Source of the DNA: an uncultured Asticcacaulis sp.
GTDB taxonomy: Bacteria > Pseudomonadota > Alphaproteobacteria > Caulobacterales > Caulobacteraceae
Length of the DNA stretch: 7,209 nt
Direction of reading: 5' to 3'
Assembly: GCA_946480125.1 (NCBI GenBank)
Contig: CAMLIY010000162.1
Location: 1-7,209, forward strand
Shown here: one piece after another, positions 1 through 6,235 of the stretch
Position numbering within the stretch: position 1 is the first letter of the stretch
Layout: each line of letters opens with the position of its first letter
Position numbers and translations under genes: made by a program
The notes under the pieces: generated by a model
The model's database searches: none
Seen by the model: only the letters and a program-made list of their open reading frames with translations
What the model was told of the DNA's origin: nothing

Positions 1-1984
1 CGCCCAGGTGCATGACATCGACCGAGCGGGCGGCGAGGTCGCGCTGGCGGGCCTGTTCGGTGAGGAATGCGGCTTCCTCGACCTTCCAGTCGGCCTCGTT
101 GAAGGCCTTGAAATAGACGGCGCTGCGGCGCTCCCACTGGCTGTAGAAGGGGACGATCTTCAGCTCACCCGGCCGGCCGATGCCGACCGTCTTGAACTCG
201 GCTTTTTCAACGGCCACCGGCACGAAGCCGGCCAGCAGATTGTCACCGACCAGGGCCGGATCGGTGGCCTTGTAGTCGTCATCGACCGAGGCGAGATCGG
301 CGGCCATGACCATCGGTCCACGCAGCAACGCCACCACGCCCGGATTGTCCGAGGTCGGTTCGATATGCAAGTCCATCGGCAGGTCGAGCGCCAGGGTATC
401 GCCCGCCTGCCAGACGCGATCGACCATCAGGTAGCCGTTATCGCGCGTGGCCTCGACTGGCTTGCCATTCACTTTGAGCGCAGCGGATTTTGCCCAGCCG
501 GGCACGCGTAGAGCCAGCTTGAAGCGGGTCGGGCGGCGGAGCGATGTCAGGGCCAGCTTGATGGCACCGTCATACGGGTAGCCGGTATCGAGGCGCAATG
601 ACACGCCCTTGGCGGCCCATTTGGCCGTCGACGGGATATAGAGATTGACGAACAGCGTATCCGCCGTCTGCCAATAGATCGACTCGGCGTGCTTGGCGTG
701 GCTTTCCATGCCGGTGCCGTGGCAGCAGGTCCAGTTATCGACGGGATCGGAGAAGCCGCGGGCCGCACCGGTGAACAGTGGCGTCATGTAGGAGAACATG
801 CCAGTCTTCGGGTTCTGCTGCGCCATGACGTGATTGAGGTGGGCGCGCTCAAAATAATCGAAATAGGCGGCGTCCGGTGACCAGCGGTACAGGTCGCGGG
901 TCAGCTTCATCATATTGTAGGTGGCGCAGTGCTCGCAGGTCGCCTCTGTGATGTGCCTGGAGATAGTATCCGGCTCAAAGAAATACTCACGGTCGCCATT
1001 GCCGCCGATGACGAACGAATGATGCTTGGTCACACGCTCCCAGAAGAAGGCCGAGGCGGTATGGTAATCGGCATTGCCGGTGGCATTATACAGGCGCGCC
1101 AGGCCCAGCACCTTCGGGATATTGGTGTTGGCGTGAATATTGGCCAGCTTGTCCTGCTGCGCCACCAGGGAATCGAGCACCTTGTGGTGATAGAGGCGTT
1201 CGGAAAGCTTCAGCCAGCGCGGATCATTTGTGCGCTGATACAGTTCGGCGAAGCTGTCATTAATGCCGCCGTGCTCGCAGTTCAGCACTTCCTGCACCTG
1301 GGCATCGGAGAGGGCGGCGAACACCTTGTCTATGTAGCCACCGAGGTTGACCGCCACCGGAATGGCCTTGTCGAGGCCGCACAGGGCCTGCGCATCGAAC
1401 AGGCCGCTATAGAGCTTGTGCCAGTTATAGAGGGGCACCCAGCAGCCATTGAGGTCGAAACCGGCGGAGCGGATATCGCCGGTCATAATCTCCGGAAATA
1501 TTTCCTTGCCATCAACAATGCTGCCGTCCTTGCGTTTACGCAGGAAGCCGGCGACATAGCCATCGCCCTGCATGCCCTGGATCAGGGCCAGCTCATTGAT
1601 GACATAGGATGCATGGGCTTTCAGCACCGGATCGCCGGTCTGGGCGTACATCAGCGAGATGGCCGAAAGATAATGGCCCAGGCTGTGACCGGCGATGGTG
1701 TCCTGCTCCCAGCCGCCATAGGCTTCGGCCTTTGGTTTCAGCCCGGCGCCCTTGCGAAAATTGTGCAGGAAGCGGTCGGGTTCGAGCGTCACCAGATAGG
1801 CATGGTTGACGTCTAGCGCGGTCTTATAGGGGGAGGCCAGGAGACGCACATCCGACAGTGGCAGGCTGCTGATTTTTTGCGGCAAGATATTGCCGGCAAA
1901 TGCGTGATTTGAAATGAGGCCAAGGCTGGTAAATGCCGCCGTTGCTTTTAGAAAGTGTCGGCGGTCGCCGGACAGAAAGGCCAT
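1..1984 (-). CDS. Exported DUF1680 glycoside hydrolase, GH127/GH146 type, probable beta-L-arabinofuranosidase (3' end cut off)
   Basis: This enzyme probably releases beta-L-arabinofuranose from arabinose-containing plant glycans in the periplasm. The reading frame is open from ATG 1984 to the window edge, giving 661 complete codons with no stop. The N-terminus carries a twin-arginine motif, DRRHFLK (residues 7-13), then a hydrophobic stretch and a likely cleavage after AFA (residue 30). Family signatures are CEHGGIND (236-243), HANTNIPK (from 284), REYF with E333, EHCATYN with E351 and C353, and CCHGTGMES with C420-C421. By analogy with Bifidobacterium HypBA1, E333 is the likely acid/base, C420 the nucleophile, and E351/C353/C420/C421 the zinc ligands. 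The TYNMMKL and CCHGTGM wording resembles GH146 more than classical GH127. The visible end, RSVDVMHLG, falls just before a conserved C-terminal segment of the family, so the C-terminus is missing. The start is supported by GGAG seven bases upstream and an in-frame stop at 2027-2029. Fold and catalysis are well supported; the exact sugar specificity is inferred. Confidence 0.9.
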   Translation of the reverse strand, partial: MAFLSGDRRHFLKATAAFTSLGLISNHAFAGNILPQKISSLPLSDVRLLASPYKTALDVNHAYLVTLEPDRFLHNFRKGAGLKPKAEAYGGWEQDTIAGHSLGHYLSAISLMYAQTGDPVLKAHASYVINELALIQGMQGDGYVAGFLRKRKDGSIVDGKEIFPEIMTGDIRSAGFDLNGCWVPLYNWHKLYSGLFDAQALCGLDKAIPVAVNLGGYIDKVFAALSDAQVQEVLNCEHGGINDSFAELYQRTNDPRWLKLSERLYHHKVLDSLVAQQDKLANIHANTNIPKVLGLARLYNATGNADYHTASAFFWERVTKHHSFVIGGNGDREYFFEPDTISRHITEATCEHCATYNMMKLTRDLYRWSPDAAYFDYFERAHLNHVMAQQNPKTGMFSYMTPLFTGAARGFSDPVDNWTCCHGTGMESHAKHAESIYWQTADTLFVNLYIPSTAKWAAKGVSLRLDTGYPYDGAIKLALTSLRRPTRFKLALRVPGWAKSAALKVNGKPVEATRDNGYLMVDRVWQAGDTLALDLPMDLHIEPTSDNPGVVALLRGPMVMAADLASVDDDYKATDPALVGDNLLAGFVPVAVEKAEFKTVGIGRPGELKIVPFYSQWERRSAVYFKAFNEADWKVEEAAFLTEQARQRDLAARSVDVMHLG

Positions 1985-1991
1985 TTTTATA

Positions 1992-1995
1992 CTCC
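1992..1995 (-). promoter_or_regulatory. Ribosome binding site of the DUF1680 hydrolase gene
   Basis: The minus strand reads GGAG here, followed by seven bases (TATAAAA) and the ATG ending at 1984. It fixes the start that leaves the Tat motif at the N-terminus, and makes the TTG codons further upstream unlikely starts. Confidence 0.75.
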
Positions 1996-2005
1996 AGTTG
2001 TCCGA

Positions 2006-2034
2006 CAATTTGGTATACAATATACGTCAAATTG
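2006..2034. promoter_or_regulatory. Putative operator in front of the hydrolase: nested inverted repeats
   Basis: An inner perfect dyad, GTATA-CAA-TATAC (2013-2025), sits inside an outer inverted repeat CAATTTG (2006-2012) and CAAATTG (2028-2034). The two centres are offset by about one base. The inner dyad lies 29-41 bases upstream of the hydrolase ATG, overlapping where a promoter or early leader is expected, which fits repression by occlusion. Read in the direction of the hydrolase it is CGTATATTGTATAC, nearly the same as CGTATATCGTATAA in front of the receptor. GntR-family operators often have a GTATAC-like core, but the regulator here is unknown. Confidence 0.5.
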
Positions 2035-2037
2035 CAA

Positions 2038-2049
2038 GTGGTAAACCAC
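2038..2049. promoter_or_regulatory. Perfect 12-bp dyad, possible second operator site
   Basis: The sequence is GTGGT-AA-ACCAC, a perfect inverted repeat with a two-base centre. It lies just beyond the nested dyad at 2006-2034, about 54-65 bases upstream of the hydrolase start. TGGT-NN-ACCA is a form seen in some GntR-family operators. It is more GC-rich than its surroundings, so chance is less likely than for the AT-only dyads nearby. Function is inferred only. Confidence 0.3.
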
Positions 2050-2161
2050 GGATTCGCTTTGATTGTCGGTTTGTTTCGCGTAGGAAATATTCTTCTTTAG
2101 TCGGATTTCTGTGCAGTGAAGTTGCCGGATCGCAAATATTTTTTGAATGCGTTGCAATATA

Positions 2162-2179
2162 TTTGAAAATAATTTCAAA
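2162..2179. repeat. Inverted repeat TTTGAAA-ATAA-TTTCAAA
   Basis: Two perfect 7-base arms are separated by four bases, near the middle of the divergent intergenic region. No T-run or GC stem makes it a terminator, so a protein-binding dyad is the more natural reading. Because the segment is almost entirely A and T, chance occurrence is quite possible. Confidence 0.3.
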
Positions 2180-2300
2180 AATATCAATGAGTTAATTCAA
2201 GTATTGCTTCCGTTCCTATATATGAAACACATTAGTGTTCCCTGAGTCTAAGTGTTGCGCGTTAGCCACATTATATTGTCATGTTATTGGATTCGTCATG

Positions 2301-2321
2301 ATATCGTCGTATATCGTATAA
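2301..2321 (+). promoter_or_regulatory. Putative operator in front of the TonB-dependent receptor
   Basis: The dyad GTATA-TCG-TATAA (2309-2321, one mismatch) matches the perfect dyad in front of the hydrolase and has the same orientation relative to its own gene. It lies 67-79 bases upstream of the receptor ATG. The heptamer ATATCGT also occurs twice exactly ten bases apart (2301-2307 and 2311-2317), which would place two half-sites on the same face of the helix. The adjoining TATAAAAT (2317-2324) could serve as a -10 element, but no good -35 lies at the usual distance. Confidence 0.45.
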
Positions 2322-2376
2322 AATATTTTGACGATTGCCTTTTTTCATGTCCACATCGTGACATCAGTTTTTCAAC

Positions 2377-2381
2377 GGGGA
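2377..2381 (+). promoter_or_regulatory. Ribosome binding site of the TonB-dependent receptor
   Basis: GGGGA precedes the ATG at 2388 by six bases. It decides the start: the frame is also open from a TTG at 2328, but that would add 20 residues ahead of an otherwise normal signal peptide and lacks comparable spacing to a purine-rich site. Confidence 0.75.
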
Positions 2382-2387
2382 ATACAG

Positions 2388-5165
2388 ATGTTGACGACAC
2401 GAGTAAGTAAGAGCGTATTGCTGGCGGCTACTGGTCTGGCGGCGGCCATGATCTGCGCACCGGCCCTGGCGCAGGAGCCGACGGCGGCGGAAAAGGCCGC
2501 CACGGCCAAGGCGGAGGCTCAGAGCGATGAAGTGATCATCGTCAAGGGCCTGCGCAAGAGCCTGAAGTCCGCTGTAGACCGCAAACGCAACTCCAAGCAG
2601 ATCGTTGATTCGATCGACGCCGAAGATGCTGGTAAGCTGCCGGACAATAACGTGGTCGAAGCGATCGCCCACGTTACCGGCGTGCAGATCACCCGCGCGC
2701 GCGGTGAAGGCGACAGCGTCATGATCCGCGGTCAGGGCGATATTCAGACCACGTTGAACGGCAGCCCGAACGCTTCGGGTGTCGGTCGTACCGCCTCGCT
2801 CAACGATATTCCGGCCGAATTGCTGAAGTCGGTTCAGGTCTATAAGACACGCACCGCAGACCAGGTTGAAGGCGGTATCGGCGGCACAGTTAACGTTGAT
2901 CTGCGCCGTCCTCTTGACCTGAAGAAGGGCTGGACCTTCGCCGGCAGTGTTCGTAATGTTTACGGCAGCATCGGTGATACCGAAAGCCCGTATGGTTCCG
3001 CCCTGATCGCCAAGCGTTTTGATACACCGATCGGCGAAATGGGCTTCCTGGTCAATCTGTCTTATCAGGAAAACAATTATAACGAACAGTATGTTACCAG
3101 TGAAACACCGGCACCGTTTTGGGCCGAACAACTGGCGAGTTTGCCCGCCGATCATAAAGATGCTGTCGGCATGTATCGCGCCCAGTACGGGGTCGAAAGC
3201 GGCAAGGTACGTCGTCCGGCACTGAATGCCTCCTATCAATGGCGCGTCAACGATCAACTTGATGTCGTACTGGAAGCATCTTCTTTCAATTCCAAGGAAA
3301 ATCGTTCCTATAGCGCCTTGAATACGCGTTTCAAGGATAGCCCCGCTGTCCTGTCGAATATTGTTTATGGCCCGGACGGTAAGACGATCCTGTCAATGAC
3401 CGAAACCGATCCAAATCCGGCGGACACGAACATCATGCCGGTGGGGCCGACATCGCGTGACGATTTCAACAAGGCGACCAATAACCGGGTGAATTTTGAA
3501 GCGCACTGGCACAATGACCGGGCTACAGTAAACTTTGCCGTTTACAGAGATGAAAATACGTTTGATAATCAATGGGTTACGCAGACGCTTCGTCTCAATG
3601 GCCTGACAGGTCTCAATGTCGATTTCAATTCAAACCAGATTGAAGGCGGCGGACCTTTAGTTGAATATATCGGCGCCGATCCGGCTGATGCCAGTGTTTA
3701 CAGCGTCAAGGAATGGGAAGACGGCAAAGGTTTTGAAAATAGCGATGAAACGGTCTGGCAAGCTGATCTGACCTATCGCCTGAGCGATGATAAGTTCTTC
3801 CGCTCGGTTCAGATGGGGGTACGCCACAGTGATCGTAATGTTGCCCGTGCCTATGGCTATCGTTATGCCGGCTTCAATACACCTGTGAACGTCGCCGATT
3901 TTGCCGGCGGCCTGGATCTGGAAAAGATTCAAAGCGACACGGGCAGCGCCAATGAGCCCAGCTGGTTCCGCATTTCGCGCGAGAGCCTGCTGGCCAATTA
4001 TGACACCATCCGCGATTATCTCTTCACGGAGCGCGACTATCACGGCGGTTCCGGTGACTGGGATGACGAAGTGGTCGACACCGAACTTATGCAAGGCAGC
4101 TTCTCATCGAATGAAAAAACGGCCGCCATCTATGGTATTGTGAACTATGGCTTCAAAGTCGGTGATATCCCTGTTGATGGCCAGGTTGGTGTCCGTTCGG
4201 TCCATACCTTCGGCTACAGCATATCGAACCGTAATTCGTTTGATCCAAAAACCGGCGCTCTGACAACCGTGACCGCCCTGACACCCGGCGACGGCACGGA
4301 TGTCATGCCAAACGCCACGGCGGTGGTGCATTTCACGCCTAAGCTACAACTTCGCCTGGCTTACACGGTCAATATTCAGCGTCCCAATTTCATGGATGCC
4401 AGCGATTTCGTCTATTATGACCGCAGCGTTACGTCTGCGAACGGCAATGCGGGTTGGGGCGGTAATCCGGATCTGCGCCCGAACAAGGAAACCAGCTATG
4501 ACGCTTCGCTGGAATACTATTTTGGTCGCGGCGGCGTACTGTCGGCGGCCGTTTACAACAAGAAGCCGGACGGCTTTATTATCTATGAGATCGTCCCGAC
4601 CGTATTTGATGGCGTAACCTATAATATCAGCAAGCCGGTCAATTCGGATGGCGGTGAATTCCAGGGCATTGAGCTGAATGCCCAGGGCTTCTTCGACTTC
4701 CTGCCGTCGCCCTGGAATAATTTCGGTGCTCAGGCGAACTTCACCTATAACAGCAAGGCACAGATTTACTATTCGACCTATAATGGTGCGCCGATCACCC
4801 AGGATGAAATTGATACCATTCCGGGTCTGTTCGATGCGCCGAACAATTCGAAATCAACCTATAACCTGGCTCTGTATTACGAAACCTCGAAGATCAGTGC
4901 CCGTATAGCCTATAACTATCGGGATAGCTGGCGGAACGGGTTAGATGGTTACTCGGCCATTGGTTACAGTACCTATTTCGCACCGACGTCTCGCCTCGAT
5001 GTCGCGTTCGACTATACGCCAGTCAAATGGATGACGATTGCCCTGGAAGGCACCAATCTTCTGGAAGACAATTCGAATACCTATTACGGTCAGAACCATC
5101 TGATCCCGGCCGGTGTCCGGGTCGCCGCCCGCACCGTCCAACTCAGCGCCCGTTTCCGCTACTAA
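2388..5165 (+). CDS. TonB-dependent outer-membrane receptor, Xanthomonas/Caulobacter type, probably for oligosaccharides
   Basis: This 925-residue protein is a ligand-gated outer-membrane transporter powered by TonB-ExbB-ExbD. The N-terminus has a Sec signal peptide with probable cleavage after ALA (residue 28), then an Ala/Lys/Glu-rich linker and a likely TonB box, DEVIIVKG (47-54). The plug domain spans about 60-175, with the conserved stretches DAEDAGKLPDNNVVEAI, VTGVQITRARGEGDSVMIRG and the EGGIGGTVNVDLRRPLD ending. The remainder is a 22-strand-type beta-barrel rich in alternating aromatic and polar residues, closing with the typical aromatic terminus ARFRY. The length and plug wording fit the TonB-Xanth-Caul family (TIGR01782-like), many members of which take up plant-derived sugars. 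The divergent arabinofuranosidase-like gene and the shared promoter motif suggest an arabinose-containing ligand. No frameshift or truncation is seen. The transporter class is certain; the substrate is inferred. Confidence 0.95.
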   Translation: MLTTRVSKSVLLAATGLAAAMICAPALAQEPTAAEKAATAKAEAQSDEVIIVKGLRKSLKSAVDRKRNSKQIVDSIDAEDAGKLPDNNVVEAIAHVTGVQITRARGEGDSVMIRGQGDIQTTLNGSPNASGVGRTASLNDIPAELLKSVQVYKTRTADQVEGGIGGTVNVDLRRPLDLKKGWTFAGSVRNVYGSIGDTESPYGSALIAKRFDTPIGEMGFLVNLSYQENNYNEQYVTSETPAPFWAEQLASLPADHKDAVGMYRAQYGVESGKVRRPALNASYQWRVNDQLDVVLEASSFNSKENRSYSALNTRFKDSPAVLSNIVYGPDGKTILSMTETDPNPADTNIMPVGPTSRDDFNKATNNRVNFEAHWHNDRATVNFAVYRDENTFDNQWVTQTLRLNGLTGLNVDFNSNQIEGGGPLVEYIGADPADASVYSVKEWEDGKGFENSDETVWQADLTYRLSDDKFFRSVQMGVRHSDRNVARAYGYRYAGFNTPVNVADFAGGLDLEKIQSDTGSANEPSWFRISRESLLANYDTIRDYLFTERDYHGGSGDWDDEVVDTELMQGSFSSNEKTAAIYGIVNYGFKVGDIPVDGQVGVRSVHTFGYSISNRNSFDPKTGALTTVTALTPGDGTDVMPNATAVVHFTPKLQLRLAYTVNIQRPNFMDASDFVYYDRSVTSANGNAGWGGNPDLRPNKETSYDASLEYYFGRGGVLSAAVYNKKPDGFIIYEIVPTVFDGVTYNISKPVNSDGGEFQGIELNAQGFFDFLPSPWNNFGAQANFTYNSKAQIYYSTYNGAPITQDEIDTIPGLFDAPNNSKSTYNLALYYETSKISARIAYNYRDSWRNGLDGYSAIGYSTYFAPTSRLDVAFDYTPVKWMTIALEGTNLLEDNSNTYYGQNHLIPAGVRVAARTVQLSARFRY

Positions 5166-5187
5166 ACGGAAATCTAATCTGAAAAAG

Positions 5188-5219
5188 AAAATCCCCGCCA
5201 GTTTGCTGGCGGGGATTTT
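5188..5219. terminator. Bidirectional rho-independent terminator between convergent genes
   Basis: A perfect 14-bp stem (5188-5201 with 5206-5219) closes a four-base TTTG loop. The core CCCCGCCAG / CTGGCGGGG is GC-rich, an A tract lies on the left and a T tract on the right, so a U-run is made when transcribed from either side. It sits 22 bases after the receptor stop and 11 bases beyond the stop of the JmjC gene on the other strand, so one element can end both transcripts. Confidence 0.93.
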
Positions 5220-5230
5220 TGCTATTGAGC

Positions 5231-6235
5231 TTAGAAACGCTTCGGGCCGCCCAGGAAGAATGATTTGAGCTGGGCCATTTCCTGTGAGGTGAGATCGGCA
5301 TTGAAGGCCCCTCGCACATGCCGGGGCAGGTGGCCGATCGGATCGCCGTCAAAGACGAAATAATCCATTATTTCGCGCCAGGCCTTGCGCTGGCCTTCGG
5401 GCATGGACCTGAACGCCAGTCCCGCAATGTGCAGGGCGGCGACGGGATCGACCAGGTCAGGGCGAGCATCGTTCCACCAGTAATTGACCAGCATGTTGAG
5501 CGGGCCGGTGGTCTGGACATGGTGCCACCACAGCGGTGGGATAAACAGGCCGTCGCCGGGTTCGAGATGCGCAGTCAGGGCGTTTGCCCGCGCGGCGTCA
5601 AGGCCTGGAAAGCGTTGTGGATCTGGCGCCTCCAGCGAGGCCATACTGATCGGCACACCGGCCGGTGAGCGATCAAGCGGGCCGGGGTAGAGATTGGCGG
5701 TCTGGTCGGGGGGAAAGAGCGTGAACACCTTTTCACCCGCCACATGAACGGCGATATTGCTGGTATAATCGAAATGCGTCTGGGTGCGCAGGGTGTTGCC
5801 GATCCACAGGCGCGGACGTACCTGTGTGTCGAGCAAGGGCATGTCGAGATCGGCCGCCAGACCGGGAGCGAGTTGATCGATCTGTTGCGCCTGGAGATAA
5901 ACCGAGTCGCTTTCGGCCTGACCCATATTAGACAGGCACCACCCGATAATGAAGCTCAGGGTGCGCCGGTGGGTCTGGTAGTTCAAACCGGTCAGGTCGT
6001 CATTGAAAAAGAACTGTCCCTTCAGTTCCTTGCGGGCGACAGAGATATTGACCTCTGCGCCGCTATCGAAGCGGCGGAGATAATCGCCAAGCGTTTTGGG
6101 CGAGTCCTGAGCCGCCTTAACCGCCGGCCAGTTCGCGGCGATATTCTTGAAAATAACCGGCTGGCCGGCAAAGCGAATCTTGGCATCAAACGCGCCGCGA
6201 TCAAAATTCTCGACAACGCGAACAAACTGACTCAT
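5231..6235 (-). CDS. JmjC/cupin-8 family Fe(II)/2-oxoglutarate oxygenase-like protein
   Basis: This complete 334-residue protein resembles the JmjC-type cupin family that includes the hydroxylase FIH, so it is probably a cytoplasmic Fe(II)/2-oxoglutarate-dependent oxygenase of unknown substrate. The N-terminal part (about 1-60) has the family start, FAGQPVIFKNIAANWPAV. The double-stranded beta-helix core shows H154-x-D156 in THFDYTSN, K169 in GEKVFTLFPP, and H238 in PPLWWHHV. These fit the iron triad and the 2-oxoglutarate-binding lysine; the 15-residue spacing from H154 to K169 equals that of FIH H199 to K214. There is no signal peptide. Its ATG overlaps the TGA of the upstream halogenase gene (ATGA, 6232-6235), so the two are probably translationally coupled. 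Homologues are commonly found beside TonB-dependent receptors and tryptophan halogenases in Caulobacter-like bacteria, role unknown. The fold is confident; activity is inferred from residues. Confidence 0.88.
   Translation of the reverse strand: MSQFVRVVENFDRGAFDAKIRFAGQPVIFKNIAANWPAVKAAQDSPKTLGDYLRRFDSGAEVNISVARKELKGQFFFNDDLTGLNYQTHRRTLSFIIGWCLSNMGQAESDSVYLQAQQIDQLAPGLAADLDMPLLDTQVRPRLWIGNTLRTQTHFDYTSNIAVHVAGEKVFTLFPPDQTANLYPGPLDRSPAGVPISMASLEAPDPQRFPGLDAARANALTAHLEPGDGLFIPPLWWHHVQTTGPLNMLVNYWWNDARPDLVDPVAALHIAGLAFRSMPEGQRKAWREIMDYFVFDGDPIGHLPRHVRGAFNADLTSQEMAQLKSFFLGGPKRF

Larger units (their letters stand above)
1985..2387. other. AT-rich divergent intergenic region rich in short dyads
   Basis: This 403-bp stretch separates the hydrolase (leftward) and the TonB-dependent receptor (rightward), so it must hold both promoters. 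It is visibly richer in A and T than the coding DNA on either side. Short open frames exist on both strands, but none has a credible product. I could not identify confident -35/-10 boxes for either gene. It contains several inverted repeats, listed separately where they seem meaningful. Minor ones are TTGTC-C-GACAA (1998-2008) and AACAC-ATTA-GTGTT (2226-2239). Short dyads are expected by chance in AT-rich DNA, so most carry little weight individually. Confidence 0.7.

Noticed and set aside
929..1816. Long plus-strand open frame (295 codons) opposite the hydrolase
   Set aside because: It lies wholly antisense to a gene with clear family motifs. Its translation has no recognisable domain, and such mirror frames arise from codon bias.
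2025..2030. TTGACG on the minus strand as a -35 box for the hydrolase
   Set aside because: With a normal spacer the -10 would fall on TGTCGG and transcription would start at the ribosome binding site. A similar TTGACG (2328-2333) before the receptor also lacks a good -10.
2328..2387. Upstream TTG start adding 20 residues to the receptor
   Set aside because: The ATG at 2388 has GGGGA at a good distance and begins a normal signal peptide; the extension would bury that signal.
2364..3257. Minus-strand open frame (297 codons) opposite the receptor's N-terminal part
   Set aside because: It is antisense to the signal peptide and plug domain of a certain gene, with no family resemblance and no convincing ribosome binding site.
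5153..5172. Small hairpin TTTCCG...CGGAAA spanning the receptor stop codon
   Set aside because: It has only six base pairs and an eight-base loop, with the much stronger terminator a few bases downstream; probably chance.
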